A stretch of DNA of 64,000 nucleotides, from assembly GCA_024280755.1 (NCBI GenBank), contig JAJRPN010000036.1, positions 62,001 through 126,000 on the forward strand. The letters are read 5' to 3'. Shown here piece by piece: positions 33,813 through 41,138 of the stretch; the first letter of the stretch is position 1, and every line of letters begins with the position of its first letter. The position numbers and the translations under genes are program-made. Below the pieces are notes generated by a model that was not told where the DNA came from, made no database searches, and saw nothing but the letters and a program-made list of their open reading frames with translations. The stretch comes from Planctomycetota bacterium. Lineage in GTDB: Bacteria; Planctomycetota; Phycisphaerae; Phycisphaerales; UBA1924.

Positions 33813-35963
33813 ATGACCGACCAAACAACCTACCCAAAATCAACACCAGCCCACCTCGCCATCACCTCCCCCGCAGGCAAAGCCGTCGCGCTCACGACCA
33901 AATACAAAACCGCCGACGACATGAAGAACGCCTTCCGCACAGTCCAGCCCGGCCCAGCAATCGCAGGCTCAACAACATTCCCCCTCCCAGTCCACGGCGC
34001 CTACAACCCCGGCACAGACACCACCGCACCAACCCCAGGCTCCTTCGCACACAAACCCGACATCGGAGGCCCATACACCTTCTCCTCCCCCGACACCCCA
34101 GGCATGCCAAAGCCCTCATCAAAAACCGCCTGGGACTTCCTCCCCAAAGACTGGTCAACAACCCTCGCAACATCAACCACTCCCTGTCCCTCCCCCGTCC
34201 CGACGGGGGAGGTGTCTGCGTCCCCGCAGACGGAGGGGGTCCCCTCTTCTATCTCTTATAAAGAAGCCCTCGGCCAATTCCGCACCGTCACCTACCCATC
34301 CTCCTTTACCCCAATCACCCAACTCGAATCCGCACGCCTAGGCATCATCACCAAAGAGATGCACCGCGTAGCCGAACGTGAACCACACCTCACCGCGACC
34401 CAAATCCGCGACGAGATCGCCGCCGGCCGACTCATCATCCCAGCCAACATCCACCACCTCAAAAAGAACCTCGATCCCATGGCCATCGGCCGCGCATCCA
34501 AAACCAAAGTCAACGCCAACATGGGCGCGTCCCCAATCTCCTCAGGCACCGAGCAAGAAGTCGAAAAACTCCAATGGGCCGAGCAATGGGGCGCCGACAC
34601 CGTCATGGACCTCTCCACCGGCGGCGACCTCGACGCATGCCGCCAAGCCATCCTCGAAAACTCCACCGTCCCCATAGGCACCGTCCCCATCTACTCCATG
34701 ATCATCGGCAAAAAAATCGAAGACCTCGATCACGACCTCATCATGGACACCCTCGAAAAACAAGCCAAGCAAGGCGTCGACTACTTCACCATCCACGCCG
34801 GCATCAAACGAGCGCACCTCAAGTTTGTCAAAAACCGAGTTATCGGCATCGTCTCGCGTGGCGGCTCACTCCTCGCCAAATGGATGCTCGTCCACAACCA
34901 AGAAAACATCATGTACACCATGTGGGACGAAATCTGCCAGCTCATGCGCGAGCACGATGTCGCCTTCTCCATCGGCGACGGCCTTCGCCCCGGCGGGCTC
35001 GCCGACGCCACAGACTTCGCACAACTCGCCGAACTCGAAGTCATCGCAGAACTCACCGAACGCGCCTGGACCCACGGCCTCCAAGTCATGGTCGAAGGCC
35101 CCGGTCATGTCCCGTTCGACCAAATCGAATACAACGCCAAACTCCAACGCACCCTCTGCCACGGCGCACCCTTCTATGTCCTCGGCCCCCTAGTAACAGA
35201 TGTCTTCCCCGGCTACGACCACATCACATCCGCCATCGGCGCAACATCCATCGCCTACCACGGCGCATCCATGCTCTGCTATGTCACCCCCAAAGAACAC
35301 CTCGGCCTCCCAAAGAAGGGTGATGTCAAAGAAGGCTGTATTGCTTATAAAATCGCAGCCCACGCCGCCGATGTCGCCCTCGGAATCCCCGGCACTCGTG
35401 ATTGGGACGACGAACTCACCAAAGCACGGGCTGCCCTCAACTGGAACAAGCACTTCGAACTCGCCTTCGACGAAGACACCGCCCGCGCCTACCACGACGA
35501 AGACCTCGATGTAGACACCGACTTCTGCGCCATGTGCGGGCATGACTGGTGCTCCGTCCGCATCTCCATGGAAATCAAAGAGTTCCAATCCGGCAACGCC
35601 GAAGGCTTCGCCCGTGTTGGAGCCGATGGAAAAGTAGGAGCCGCCATAAAATCCGCCGCCCTCACCGAAGAACAAACAAAGATCCTCGAAGCCCGAGGCT
35701 ACCTAAGCCCCGAAGAAATCCACAAACTCGCCAACAAAACTAAAGCCGCCATGACCCCCTCCCCATCTTCCACTCCCCGTCCCTCCCCCGTCCCGACGGG
35801 GGAGGTGTCTGCGTCCCCGCAGACGGAGGGGGTCCCCGAAAAAGCCTCCTGCCACTCCGACTATGTCGACCCACAAGCCGCCCAACAAGCCCAAGGCGAA
35901 GTCCTCGTCCAACTCAACACCGCCCCCGCCCACAACATCGCGAGCGATGATCGGCTAATATAA
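33813..35963 (+). CDS. thiC: Phosphomethylpyrimidine synthase ThiC, carrying two in-frame family A insertions
   Basis: 716 residues from ATG 33813 (TGGAG 8 bp upstream). A radical-SAM-type enzyme turning aminoimidazole ribotide into HMP phosphate for thiamine. Typical ThiC blocks: MGASPISSGTEQEVEKLQWAEQWGADTVMDLSTGG, FTIHAGIKRAHL, SRGGSLLAKW, GDGLRPGG, PGYDHITSAIGA, and the C-terminal Fe-S motif CAMCGHDWC (C572, C575, C580). Two copies of PSPVPTGEVSASPQTEGVP, at about residues 125-143 and 656-674, are translations of 56-bp family A elements. They lie in a linker before the core and in the C-terminal tail past the cluster motif, where a loop insertion could be tolerated. Without them the length is near the family norm. 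Confidence 0.96.
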   Translation: MTDQTTYPKSTPAHLAITSPAGKAVALTTKYKTADDMKNAFRTVQPGPAIAGSTTFPLPVHGAYNPGTDTTAPTPGSFAHKPDIGGPYTFSSPDTPGMPKPSSKTAWDFLPKDWSTTLATSTTPCPSPVPTGEVSASPQTEGVPSSISYKEALGQFRTVTYPSSFTPITQLESARLGIITKEMHRVAEREPHLTATQIRDEIAAGRLIIPANIHHLKKNLDPMAIGRASKTKVNANMGASPISSGTEQEVEKLQWAEQWGADTVMDLSTGGDLDACRQAILENSTVPIGTVPIYSMIIGKKIEDLDHDLIMDTLEKQAKQGVDYFTIHAGIKRAHLKFVKNRVIGIVSRGGSLLAKWMLVHNQENIMYTMWDEICQLMREHDVAFSIGDGLRPGGLADATDFAQLAELEVIAELTERAWTHGLQVMVEGPGHVPFDQIEYNAKLQRTLCHGAPFYVLGPLVTDVFPGYDHITSAIGATSIAYHGASMLCYVTPKEHLGLPKKGDVKEGCIAYKIAAHAADVALGIPGTRDWDDELTKARAALNWNKHFELAFDEDTARAYHDEDLDVDTDFCAMCGHDWCSVRISMEIKEFQSGNAEGFARVGADGKVGAAIKSAALTEEQTKILEARGYLSPEEIHKLANKTKAAMTPSPSSTPRPSPVPTGEVSASPQTEGVPEKASCHSDYVDPQAAQQAQGEVLVQLNTAPAHNIASDDRLI
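34186..34241 (+). repeat. Family A palindromic element, copy 12, inside thiC
   Basis: 56 bp: GTCCCTCCCCCGTCCCGACG then GGGGAGGTGTCTGCG, CCC, CGCAGACGGAGGGGGTC. The hairpin arms are GTCTGCG and CGCAGAC. It has no stop in the ThiC frame. It matches copy 13 base for base. Confidence 0.95.
35779..35834 (+). repeat. Family A palindromic element, copy 13, inside thiC
   Basis: Same 56 bp and same reading frame as copy 12, 1.6 kb downstream. The shared upstream CCACTCCC also extends the similarity by about 8 bp. The two copies are more alike than any other pair except 7/9 and 4/5. Confidence 0.95.
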
Positions 35964-36025
35964 GTTAATGAAGTTTTCCGATCGTGGTGAGTGATCATCC
36001 TCGGATGGTGTGAGTTGCATTGGTG

Positions 36026-36754
36026 ATGGGACATGAAATGAGCGAAGAATCGGATTCTAGAACTCACAACTTAGTTGTGCCAAAGACTAGTAAGGGAGAT
36101 GTTGGGCATGCTATCGCTAAAGGAGTGATAGGGTCTGTCCCTGTTCTGGGTTCGGCAGGTGCTGAGCTTTTTTCATTTGTTGTGTCTGCTCCTATTGAGA
36201 AACGACGAAATGAATGGATGGAACAGGTAGGCGAACGATTGAGAACTCTGGAATCCGATCGCGGACTCTCTCTAGAAGAACTTCAGCAAGACGAAGAGTT
36301 TATCGACATGCTTATTCAGGCGTCTACTATTGCGTTACGCACTAGCCAGCAGGAGAAGCGGGAGGCTCTCCTTAACGCTATCTCAAACTCAACTTCGTCT
36401 ACATCAATTCAGTCTGCGATAAAGCAGATGTATCTACGCTTAATTGATGATTTTAACGAATGGCATATACGCCTGTTGAAACTGTTTTCTAATCCTCCAC
36501 AATGGTTTTCAGAGCACGGGGTAAAGCCGCCACAAAACATCACGATGGGCTCTTTAGAGTTAGTCTTGAAAGCTGCTTATCCAGAACTAATAACCAAAAG
36601 AGCATTTTATGATCAGGTATGGCGTGATTTGAATGTGGCAGGGCTTGTATCCACGGATTCCTTGCAAGGGGGTATGTCTGGCCAAGGAATGATGCAACTT
36701 CGGGCCTCGGAGCGTGGCAAGGAATTTTTATGGTTTATTCAATCACAATCATAA
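36026..36754 (+). CDS. Hypothetical protein, AT-richer accessory gene
   Basis: 242 residues from ATG 36026; TTG 36020 and ATG 36038 are alternatives. A Gly-rich weakly hydrophobic segment (GVIGSVPVLGSAGAELFSFVVSAPIEKRR) near the start resembles a glycine-zipper membrane segment. Helical regions follow (SLEELQQDEEFIDMLIQASTIALRTSQQEKREALLNAI), with a conserved-looking WFSEHG and a C-terminal winged-helix-like end (DQVWRDLNVAGLVST). Base and codon use differ sharply from thiC beside it, pointing to transfer. Function unknown; a defence-type role is possible but unproven. Confidence 0.55.
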   Translation: MGHEMSEESDSRTHNLVVPKTSKGDVGHAIAKGVIGSVPVLGSAGAELFSFVVSAPIEKRRNEWMEQVGERLRTLESDRGLSLEELQQDEEFIDMLIQASTIALRTSQQEKREALLNAISNSTSSTSIQSAIKQMYLRLIDDFNEWHIRLLKLFSNPPQWFSEHGVKPPQNITMGSLELVLKAAYPELITKRAFYDQVWRDLNVAGLVSTDSLQGGMSGQGMMQLRASERGKEFLWFIQSQS

Positions 36755-36766
36755 ATCTCTCATCGC

Positions 36767-36801
36767 CGGGTGCCATGCAGGTGACGAAGTCTCCTGCATG
36801 C
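36767..36801 (+). repeat. Family B repeat with left 26-bp direct repeat
   Basis: CCGGGTGCCATGCAGGTGAC then GAAGTCTCCTGCATG; 36771-36796 recurs at 38881-38906 with one difference. The repeats lie on either side of the Xre/Fic pair and one membrane-protein gene. Confidence 0.75.
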
Positions 36802-36825
36802 TCTTCTCTCCTCCCCCCAAAGTGG

Positions 36826-36854
36826 TTGACACAAAACTTAATGTTTGGGATAAA
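36826..36854 (+). promoter_or_regulatory. Candidate promoter of the Xre/Fic pair
   Basis: TTGACA (36826-36831), a 17-bp spacer and GATAAA (36849-36854). It lies about 80 bp before the ATG at 36933. Confidence 0.55.
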
Positions 36855-36872
36855 TTAGTGCAAATTTGCTAA

Positions 36873-36926
36873 ATCGTATCAAAACTGCCCATTATGCCTT
36901 GCGTATGGGTCGATAAATGATACGAT
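36873..36926 (+). promoter_or_regulatory. Palindromic operator candidate for the Xre regulator
   Basis: ATCGTATCA (36873-36881) and TGATACGAT (36918-36926) are perfect inverted half-sites. A second inner pair (CCCAT/ATGGG) lies between. The right half ends 6 bp before the start codon. Such sites commonly bind the antitoxin for self-repression. Confidence 0.6.
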
Positions 36927-36932
36927 ATAGCC

Positions 36933-37313
36933 ATGGTTGCACAAGTCCAAAATCCTGTTGATCGCCTCTACCGCCAGTTCAAAGTGTCAGGTATGACCTA
37001 TCCGGTGCTCGCCAACCGCAGCGGCGTGCCTATCCCCACGCTCAAACGAATCTTCGCAGACAACTCCGCCAAAGCATCACTCGCCAATGTCCTCGCGATC
37101 GCCGAGGCCCTCGGCATGTCGATGGGTTTGAATGAAACGATTGATGTCCGCATGGCTCAAGCCCGCAAAAAAGCACGCCGTGTTGTGGGCATGGTGCAAG
37201 GAACCAGTGCGCTCGAATCCCAAGCCTTAGACGAAGAGCAAATCAAACAAATGATCGAGCGAACCGTCCACGAACTCCTCGCAGGCTCAAATCGAAAACT
37301 CTGGGCACCCTAA
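36933..37313 (+). CDS. Mobile mystery protein A-like Xre helix-turn-helix protein
   Basis: 126 residues. An Xre-type DNA-binding domain occupies about 18-60 (MTYPVLANRSGVPIPTLKRIFADNSAKASLANVLAIAEALG). Basic and helical regions follow. The stop overlaps the next start by 1 bp (TAATG). The pair order matches mobile mystery protein A with mobile mystery protein B (Fic/DOC), an arrangement of toxin-antitoxin type. It probably represses its own promoter and antagonises the Fic partner. Confidence 0.8.
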   Translation: MVAQVQNPVDRLYRQFKVSGMTYPVLANRSGVPIPTLKRIFADNSAKASLANVLAIAEALGMSMGLNETIDVRMAQARKKARRVVGMVQGTSALESQALDEEQIKQMIERTVHELLAGSNRKLWAP

Positions 37314-37922
37314 TGCCATTCGATCCACCCATCGCAGGCCAAACCCCGCTCGACGACATCTCGGGTCTGCGCGATCGATCCATCAAAACAACATCCCAAC
37401 TCAACGCCGCCGAAGCAGAGAATATCCGCAAGGCGGTTCTCAAATACCTCGCCTCCAAACCAGCCAAACGCTCAGCCAAGTTCGATGTCACCTGGACAAA
37501 GAAACTCCACAAAGAAATGTTCGGCAAAGTCTGGGCATGGGCAGGCTCCTTCCGCACAACCCAACTCAACATCGGCTCCCAACCCTACGAAATCGAAACC
37601 CACATGCACGCCCTGCTCGATGACCTCCACCAATGGCCAACCTTCGGCATGCCCATGATCGAACAAGCCGCCCGCCTCCATCACGGAGCCGTCAAAATCC
37701 ATCCCTTCCTCAACGGCAACGGGCGATGGGCACGCCTGCTCACCAACATCTGGCTCAAACTCAACGACCAGCAACCCATCCTCTGGCCAGAACAAACCAT
37801 CGGCTCCACCAAGCACCATCCGAGCCCAATACATCACCACCCTCCAAGCCGCCGACCAAGCCGACTTCGCCGCTTTCATCCAACTCCACCAAGAACACCA
37901 ATCACCACCAGAGATTGATTGA
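37313..37922 (+). pseudogene. Mobile mystery protein B-like Fic/DOC protein, frameshifted near the C-terminus
   Basis: About 202 residues if read through the shift. The Fic motif HPFLNGNGRWAR lies near 127-138, with the upstream inhibitory-type helix and the block TSQLNAAEAENIRKAVLKYL. Fic enzymes AMP-modify target proteins. The uninterrupted frame ends GSTKHHPSPIHHHPPSRRPSR..., a low-complexity tail unlike the family. From about 37806 the next frame reads STIRAQYITTLQAADQADFAAFIQLHQEH and stops at 37920-37922, as a normal end would. One extra base or two missing bases near 37799-37811 explain this. The toxin may be inactive or the read may hold an error. Confidence 0.75.
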
Positions 37923-38029
37923 TATCACATCTCAATCGATCCGCCAAGTAAACCTACATCGCATTGTCCGCGTTTGCTAAGATCAGGTGCCTTTCTTTTG
38001 ATACCGAAATTTTATAGCATGGGGAAACA

Positions 38030-38890
38030 ATGGAAACCACAAACAAACCCGGGACCGGTCAGCTCCTGATCATTACACTCATCGGTTCGATCGTCTCCGC
38101 GATCAACGGCGGTGTCTTCGCTCTTGTTACAGCCTCCCACGGGTGGGGCATCGTATCGGTGTTGGTGCTGCTGGCGATTGCCTGTGGAATTGTGCTGTAT
38201 ACGAAGTTCTTCCTACGCGCGGCCCGAATCAATCGGTACGCAACTGGAGCAAGGATTGCACTGGTGATGATGGGGTCGTACATACTTGCAGAGACCCTGG
38301 TCTCGGCGTCACTCATGGGTACGGACCTGAGCGGATTCTATGTGTCCCGATGGAATATCGGGATCACATTGTTTGGGGGCGGATCATGGACGATCGCTGG
38401 GTGGGTTTGGGCGGTGTGCTATGTATCAAAAATCCTGTTTCTATTGATCATATTCTGTGGGGCGGCTGCAGACGAAGGGGATCGTCCGTACTGCGAATCT
38501 TGTGGTTCCGCAACTACGCATCTCATCTGGAAACAAGTCGCCGGTCGTTTTGATGGAGCGCGTCTTTCGGATTTTGCCCGAAATCATGGGCAATGGGATG
38601 TTCATGAACTAATCACGACGGTGCAACAAGATCAAGATGGGGATCATGGAGTCTTCATCCGAATATGGACTTGTGCGTGTGGGTCGAAGTTTGAGTTCAA
38701 GGCCGAGGCATACAAGTTGTCAACAAATATTGCCGGGGGAGAACTCGTCGGTTTTCTGCCGATGGATACATCCGGGGTGTCGAGGATTGTGCGATGGGTG
38801 TGGACAATCGACCCGGAGGCTGATATCCCAGAAGCTATTCTCGCCATCTACAAGGATAGTCCCGAGGCGAATGAGCCCGATGCCATGTAG
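38030..38890 (+). CDS. Membrane protein with CxxC site, paralogue of the 41139 gene
   Basis: 286 residues. Four hydrophobic segments lie in the first 150 (LLIITLIGSIVSAINGGVFAL, GIVSVLVLLAIACGIVLY, ARIALVMMGSYILAETLV, AGWVWAVCYVSKILFLLIIFC). A cytoplasmic CESCG site follows (about residue 155) and later a TCACGS pair. The 41139 protein has the same order: TM segments, GEGERQFCELC, then TCTCA. Role unknown. It may be a metal-binding sensor or handling protein. The last codons lie inside a family B repeat (GATGCCATGTAG). Confidence 0.7.
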   Translation: METTNKPGTGQLLIITLIGSIVSAINGGVFALVTASHGWGIVSVLVLLAIACGIVLYTKFFLRAARINRYATGARIALVMMGSYILAETLVSASLMGTDLSGFYVSRWNIGITLFGGGSWTIAGWVWAVCYVSKILFLLIIFCGAAADEGDRPYCESCGSATTHLIWKQVAGRFDGARLSDFARNHGQWDVHELITTVQQDQDGDHGVFIRIWTCACGSKFEFKAEAYKLSTNIAGGELVGFLPMDTSGVSRIVRWVWTIDPEADIPEAILAIYKDSPEANEPDAM

Positions 38891-38946
38891 GTGACGAAGT
38901 CTCCTGTTGGGTGCCATGCAGGTGCCGTCTTCGGCACCTGCATGGC
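38881..38946 (+). repeat. Family B repeats: right 26-bp direct repeat, then a 15-bp-arm palindrome
   Basis: 38881-38906 matches 36771-36796 at 25 of 26 bases. GCCATGCAGGTGCCG / CGGCACCTGCATGGC (38913-38946) is a perfect hairpin with a 4-nt loop. Confidence 0.8.
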
Positions 38947-39021
38947 TTCAAAGACCTACACATGCTGCCCATGAGCAGGGAACCACCGCTCATCTTTTCT
39001 TCCACCTCTCCCCCCTTCGCG

Positions 39022-39052
39022 CCCTCTGCGTGATCTTTGCCACCTCTGCGTT
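39022..39052 (-). repeat. Family C solo repeat
   Basis: CCCTCTGCGTGATCTTTGCC then ACCTCTGCGTT. It lies about 75 bp downstream of family B, as at 20511-20588 and 33512-33616. Confidence 0.7.
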
Positions 39053-39219
39053 CAAAAAAGAACCACAAAATCACCCCCAACACACCCCTGTGTGCAAAAT
39101 CCCTGCACTCCCCAACTCCCCCCTTGTGCCGCACATCGGCCATGCGATCATTCACGCATGACCAACACAAACAACAAACCGTTTCCAATCCTCATCCCCC
39201 TACACCTTCAACTCTGTCG

Positions 39220-39270
39220 CCTCCACTGGGCTTCCGGGGGAGGTGGACGCGCAGCGGCCGGAGGGGGTCT
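39220..39270 (+). repeat. Family A palindromic element, copy 14 (partial first hairpin)
   Basis: CCTCCACTGGGCTTCCGGGG and on, GTGGACGCGCAGCGGCC, tail GGAGGGGGTC. The left arm of the first hairpin has decayed. The gap 38947-39556 otherwise shows no convincing gene. Confidence 0.7.
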
Positions 39271-39556
39271 TCTCTCCCTCTTCCTCTTCCCCATTGCCTA
39301 TTCCCTATTGCCCATTACCTTCCCCCTCATCCCCTCACGGACACGCCACCGCAAACGCACTCAAAAACGCGATTACATCAAAGAAGCTAAACTGCCCATC
39401 ATCCGTAAAGTCAGCCTGACCGTATCCGATTCAAACCACATATATAAGCAATGCAAGTTCTGGGGGACGAAACACTACATAGCCAATACGGCAGCCGATC
39501 GGCCAGGCAAAGCCGACTGTGTATACTTTTCCCATCACACAAGAAAAAGTCCATCC

Positions 39557-40042
39557 ATGATTACACGCATCAAACGCTACGCCGAAAACAACGGCCCAAT
39601 ATACACACTCATCAACATCGGCGTCCTCGGTTTCCTCATCTGGTTCCACACCGGCTATGACAACCTCGCCACAGTCGTGGTGATGGAGTCGCTGGTTGTC
39701 TCTGCATTCTTGTTGCCCTACTTCACCATTCGCTGGAGCCACCGCCACCCGATGGCGGCGTACCGGATGACCAAGTATGGACACTACATGATGATGGCCT
39801 TTGTGATGTTGAGTGTGACCAATGTCGTCAACGCGCCATGGATGGTCTGGTTGCTCTTCCACCTTCTAATTGTGACGATGCTCGGGTGGTCGTTTTGGTT
39901 CTTCTCAAGCCCAACGATCGCAACAAATCGGGGCCTGAACTTCGATCAGAATCGAGTGCTTGATGCTGAGGAAACCTATCTCAAGGAAGAAATCGAGCAC
40001 AATACCGACATGCTCAACGATGACAAAAGCCCGCAAAGATAG
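39557..40042 (+). CDS. Hypothetical integral membrane protein
   Basis: 161 residues from ATG 39557 (MITRIKRYAENNG). About four hydrophobic segments (IYTLINIGVLGFLIWFH, NLATVVVMESLVVSAFLLPYF, YGHYMMMAFVMLSVTNVVNAP, WMVWLLFHLLIVTMLGWSFWFF) follow a short basic start, and the C-terminal tail is charged. No family was recognised. Frame remnants upstream contain a family A copy and are not regarded as coding. Confidence 0.6.
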   Translation: MITRIKRYAENNGPIYTLINIGVLGFLIWFHTGYDNLATVVVMESLVVSAFLLPYFTIRWSHRHPMAAYRMTKYGHYMMMAFVMLSVTNVVNAPWMVWLLFHLLIVTMLGWSFWFFSSPTIATNRGLNFDQNRVLDAEETYLKEEIEHNTDMLNDDKSPQR

Positions 40043-40108
40043 CCTTTCACGCGGACTTGATTTCTGGTATACTCTGTACTGCACACCTACATACAGGAGA
40101 TCCCTTCA

Positions 40109-40600
40109 ATGCTTAGAAAAATCCTCGCCGTCATCACAGGCTACTTCGTCATGGCCATCTTCGTAATGCTTTCGCTTGGTGGGATCTATATGGCAATAGG
40201 TTCAGAACGAGCCTTTGAGCCGGGGACTTACCAAATCACGACCCTCTGGCTTGTCTCGATGTTCGCCGTCGGCTTGCTCGCGGCAATCTTTGGTGGGGTC
40301 ACATGCGCAAAGGTCTCTAAGCATTCCAAGCATGCTGTCATTGGACTCATGCTTTTGGTTCTGGTTCTTGGGGTGTCCATGGCCCTCGACAAACTGAAGG
40401 CGTCCGATGCAGAAATGCCTCTTGTTCGTGAGCCTGGCACTTCAATGATGGATGCAATGAATATTGCGAAAGAGCCGGTATGGGTGTCCTTCACTCACCC
40501 GATCATCGGATGCCTGGGTGTCATGATCGGGGCGATGATTGTGTGTCCGTGTCGAAAGGGAAGTTGTGATGTGCCTGCGGAACAATCGGTAGAAGAGTAA
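40109..40600 (+). CDS. Hypothetical integral membrane protein
   Basis: 163 residues, AGGAG 9 bp upstream of ATG 40109. Hydrophobic segments at about 5-30, 46-66, 73-90 and 128-147. The last loop holds CPCRKGSCDVP, three Cys possibly for metal or disulfide. No family was recognised. Followed by the OsmC gene 28 bp downstream; cotranscription is possible. Confidence 0.6.
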   Translation: MLRKILAVITGYFVMAIFVMLSLGGIYMAIGSERAFEPGTYQITTLWLVSMFAVGLLAAIFGGVTCAKVSKHSKHAVIGLMLLVLVLGVSMALDKLKASDAEMPLVREPGTSMMDAMNIAKEPVWVSFTHPIIGCLGVMIGAMIVCPCRKGSCDVPAEQSVEE

Positions 40601-40628
40601 ATCGAACTCGCATGGCATAGAATGAGCC

Positions 40629-41033
40629 ATGAGTACACATACCGCAACCGTTGTTATTGGCAAGGACAAATACCGCACGACATGCACCGGCGTCGAGCAT
40701 ACTTTTTATGTTGACGAGCCGGCGGATATGGACGCGACGAACACCGCACCGAATCCGTATGAGATTCTTCTCGGATCACTCGGCGCGTGCAAGGCAATTA
40801 CTGTTCGGATGTACGCCGATCGGAAGGGCTGGCCGCTCGATTCGATTCGGCTCGATCTGGAACATTCGCGTCCCAATGGGCGTGGAAATCCAGAGCAGAT
40901 CGATATTTCGCTGAGCTTTGAGGGTGATTTGACAGACGAACAACGCGCTCGGCTCAAAGAGATCGCCAATGCGTGCCCGGTTCAAAAGACGATCTTGGGT
41001 GAGCTCACAATCAACTCGATCTTGGAAGATTAA
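40629..41033 (+). CDS. OsmC-family protein (peroxide-handling)
   Basis: 134 residues. The two conserved Cys of the OsmC/Ohr family are in place: LGACKAITVRMYADRKG and ANACPVQKTI. The N-terminal strand DKYRTTCTGVEHTFYVDEPADM and NTAPNPYEILLGSLGAC are typical. It reduces organic or fatty-acid peroxides through a thiol pair. A short hairpin (GACGCG / CGCGTC, 41085-41104) follows without a T-run. Confidence 0.93.
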   Translation: MSTHTATVVIGKDKYRTTCTGVEHTFYVDEPADMDATNTAPNPYEILLGSLGACKAITVRMYADRKGWPLDSIRLDLEHSRPNGRGNPEQIDISLSFEGDLTDEQRARLKEIANACPVQKTILGELTINSILED

Positions 41034-41138
41034 GAGGGTTCTTTGGGGGCATTGTCTGGGTTTGAATGTTATCATGCTTGCTAGGACGCGTGATGATGCG
41101 CGTCTTGGTTATTGTAATTGAAAGAATGGAGCGAACGC

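Noticed and set aside
37920-38030. Replication origin near the composition switch
   Set aside because: No DnaA boxes, AT-rich unwinding region or dnaA/gidA-type genes were seen; only the skew points that way.
39092-39556. N-terminal extension of the membrane protein at 39557
   Set aside because: It contains a family C solo copy nearby and family A copy 14 and is not domain-like.
41085-41104. Terminator between OsmC and the membrane gene
   Set aside because: The stem is only 6 bp and no T-run follows.
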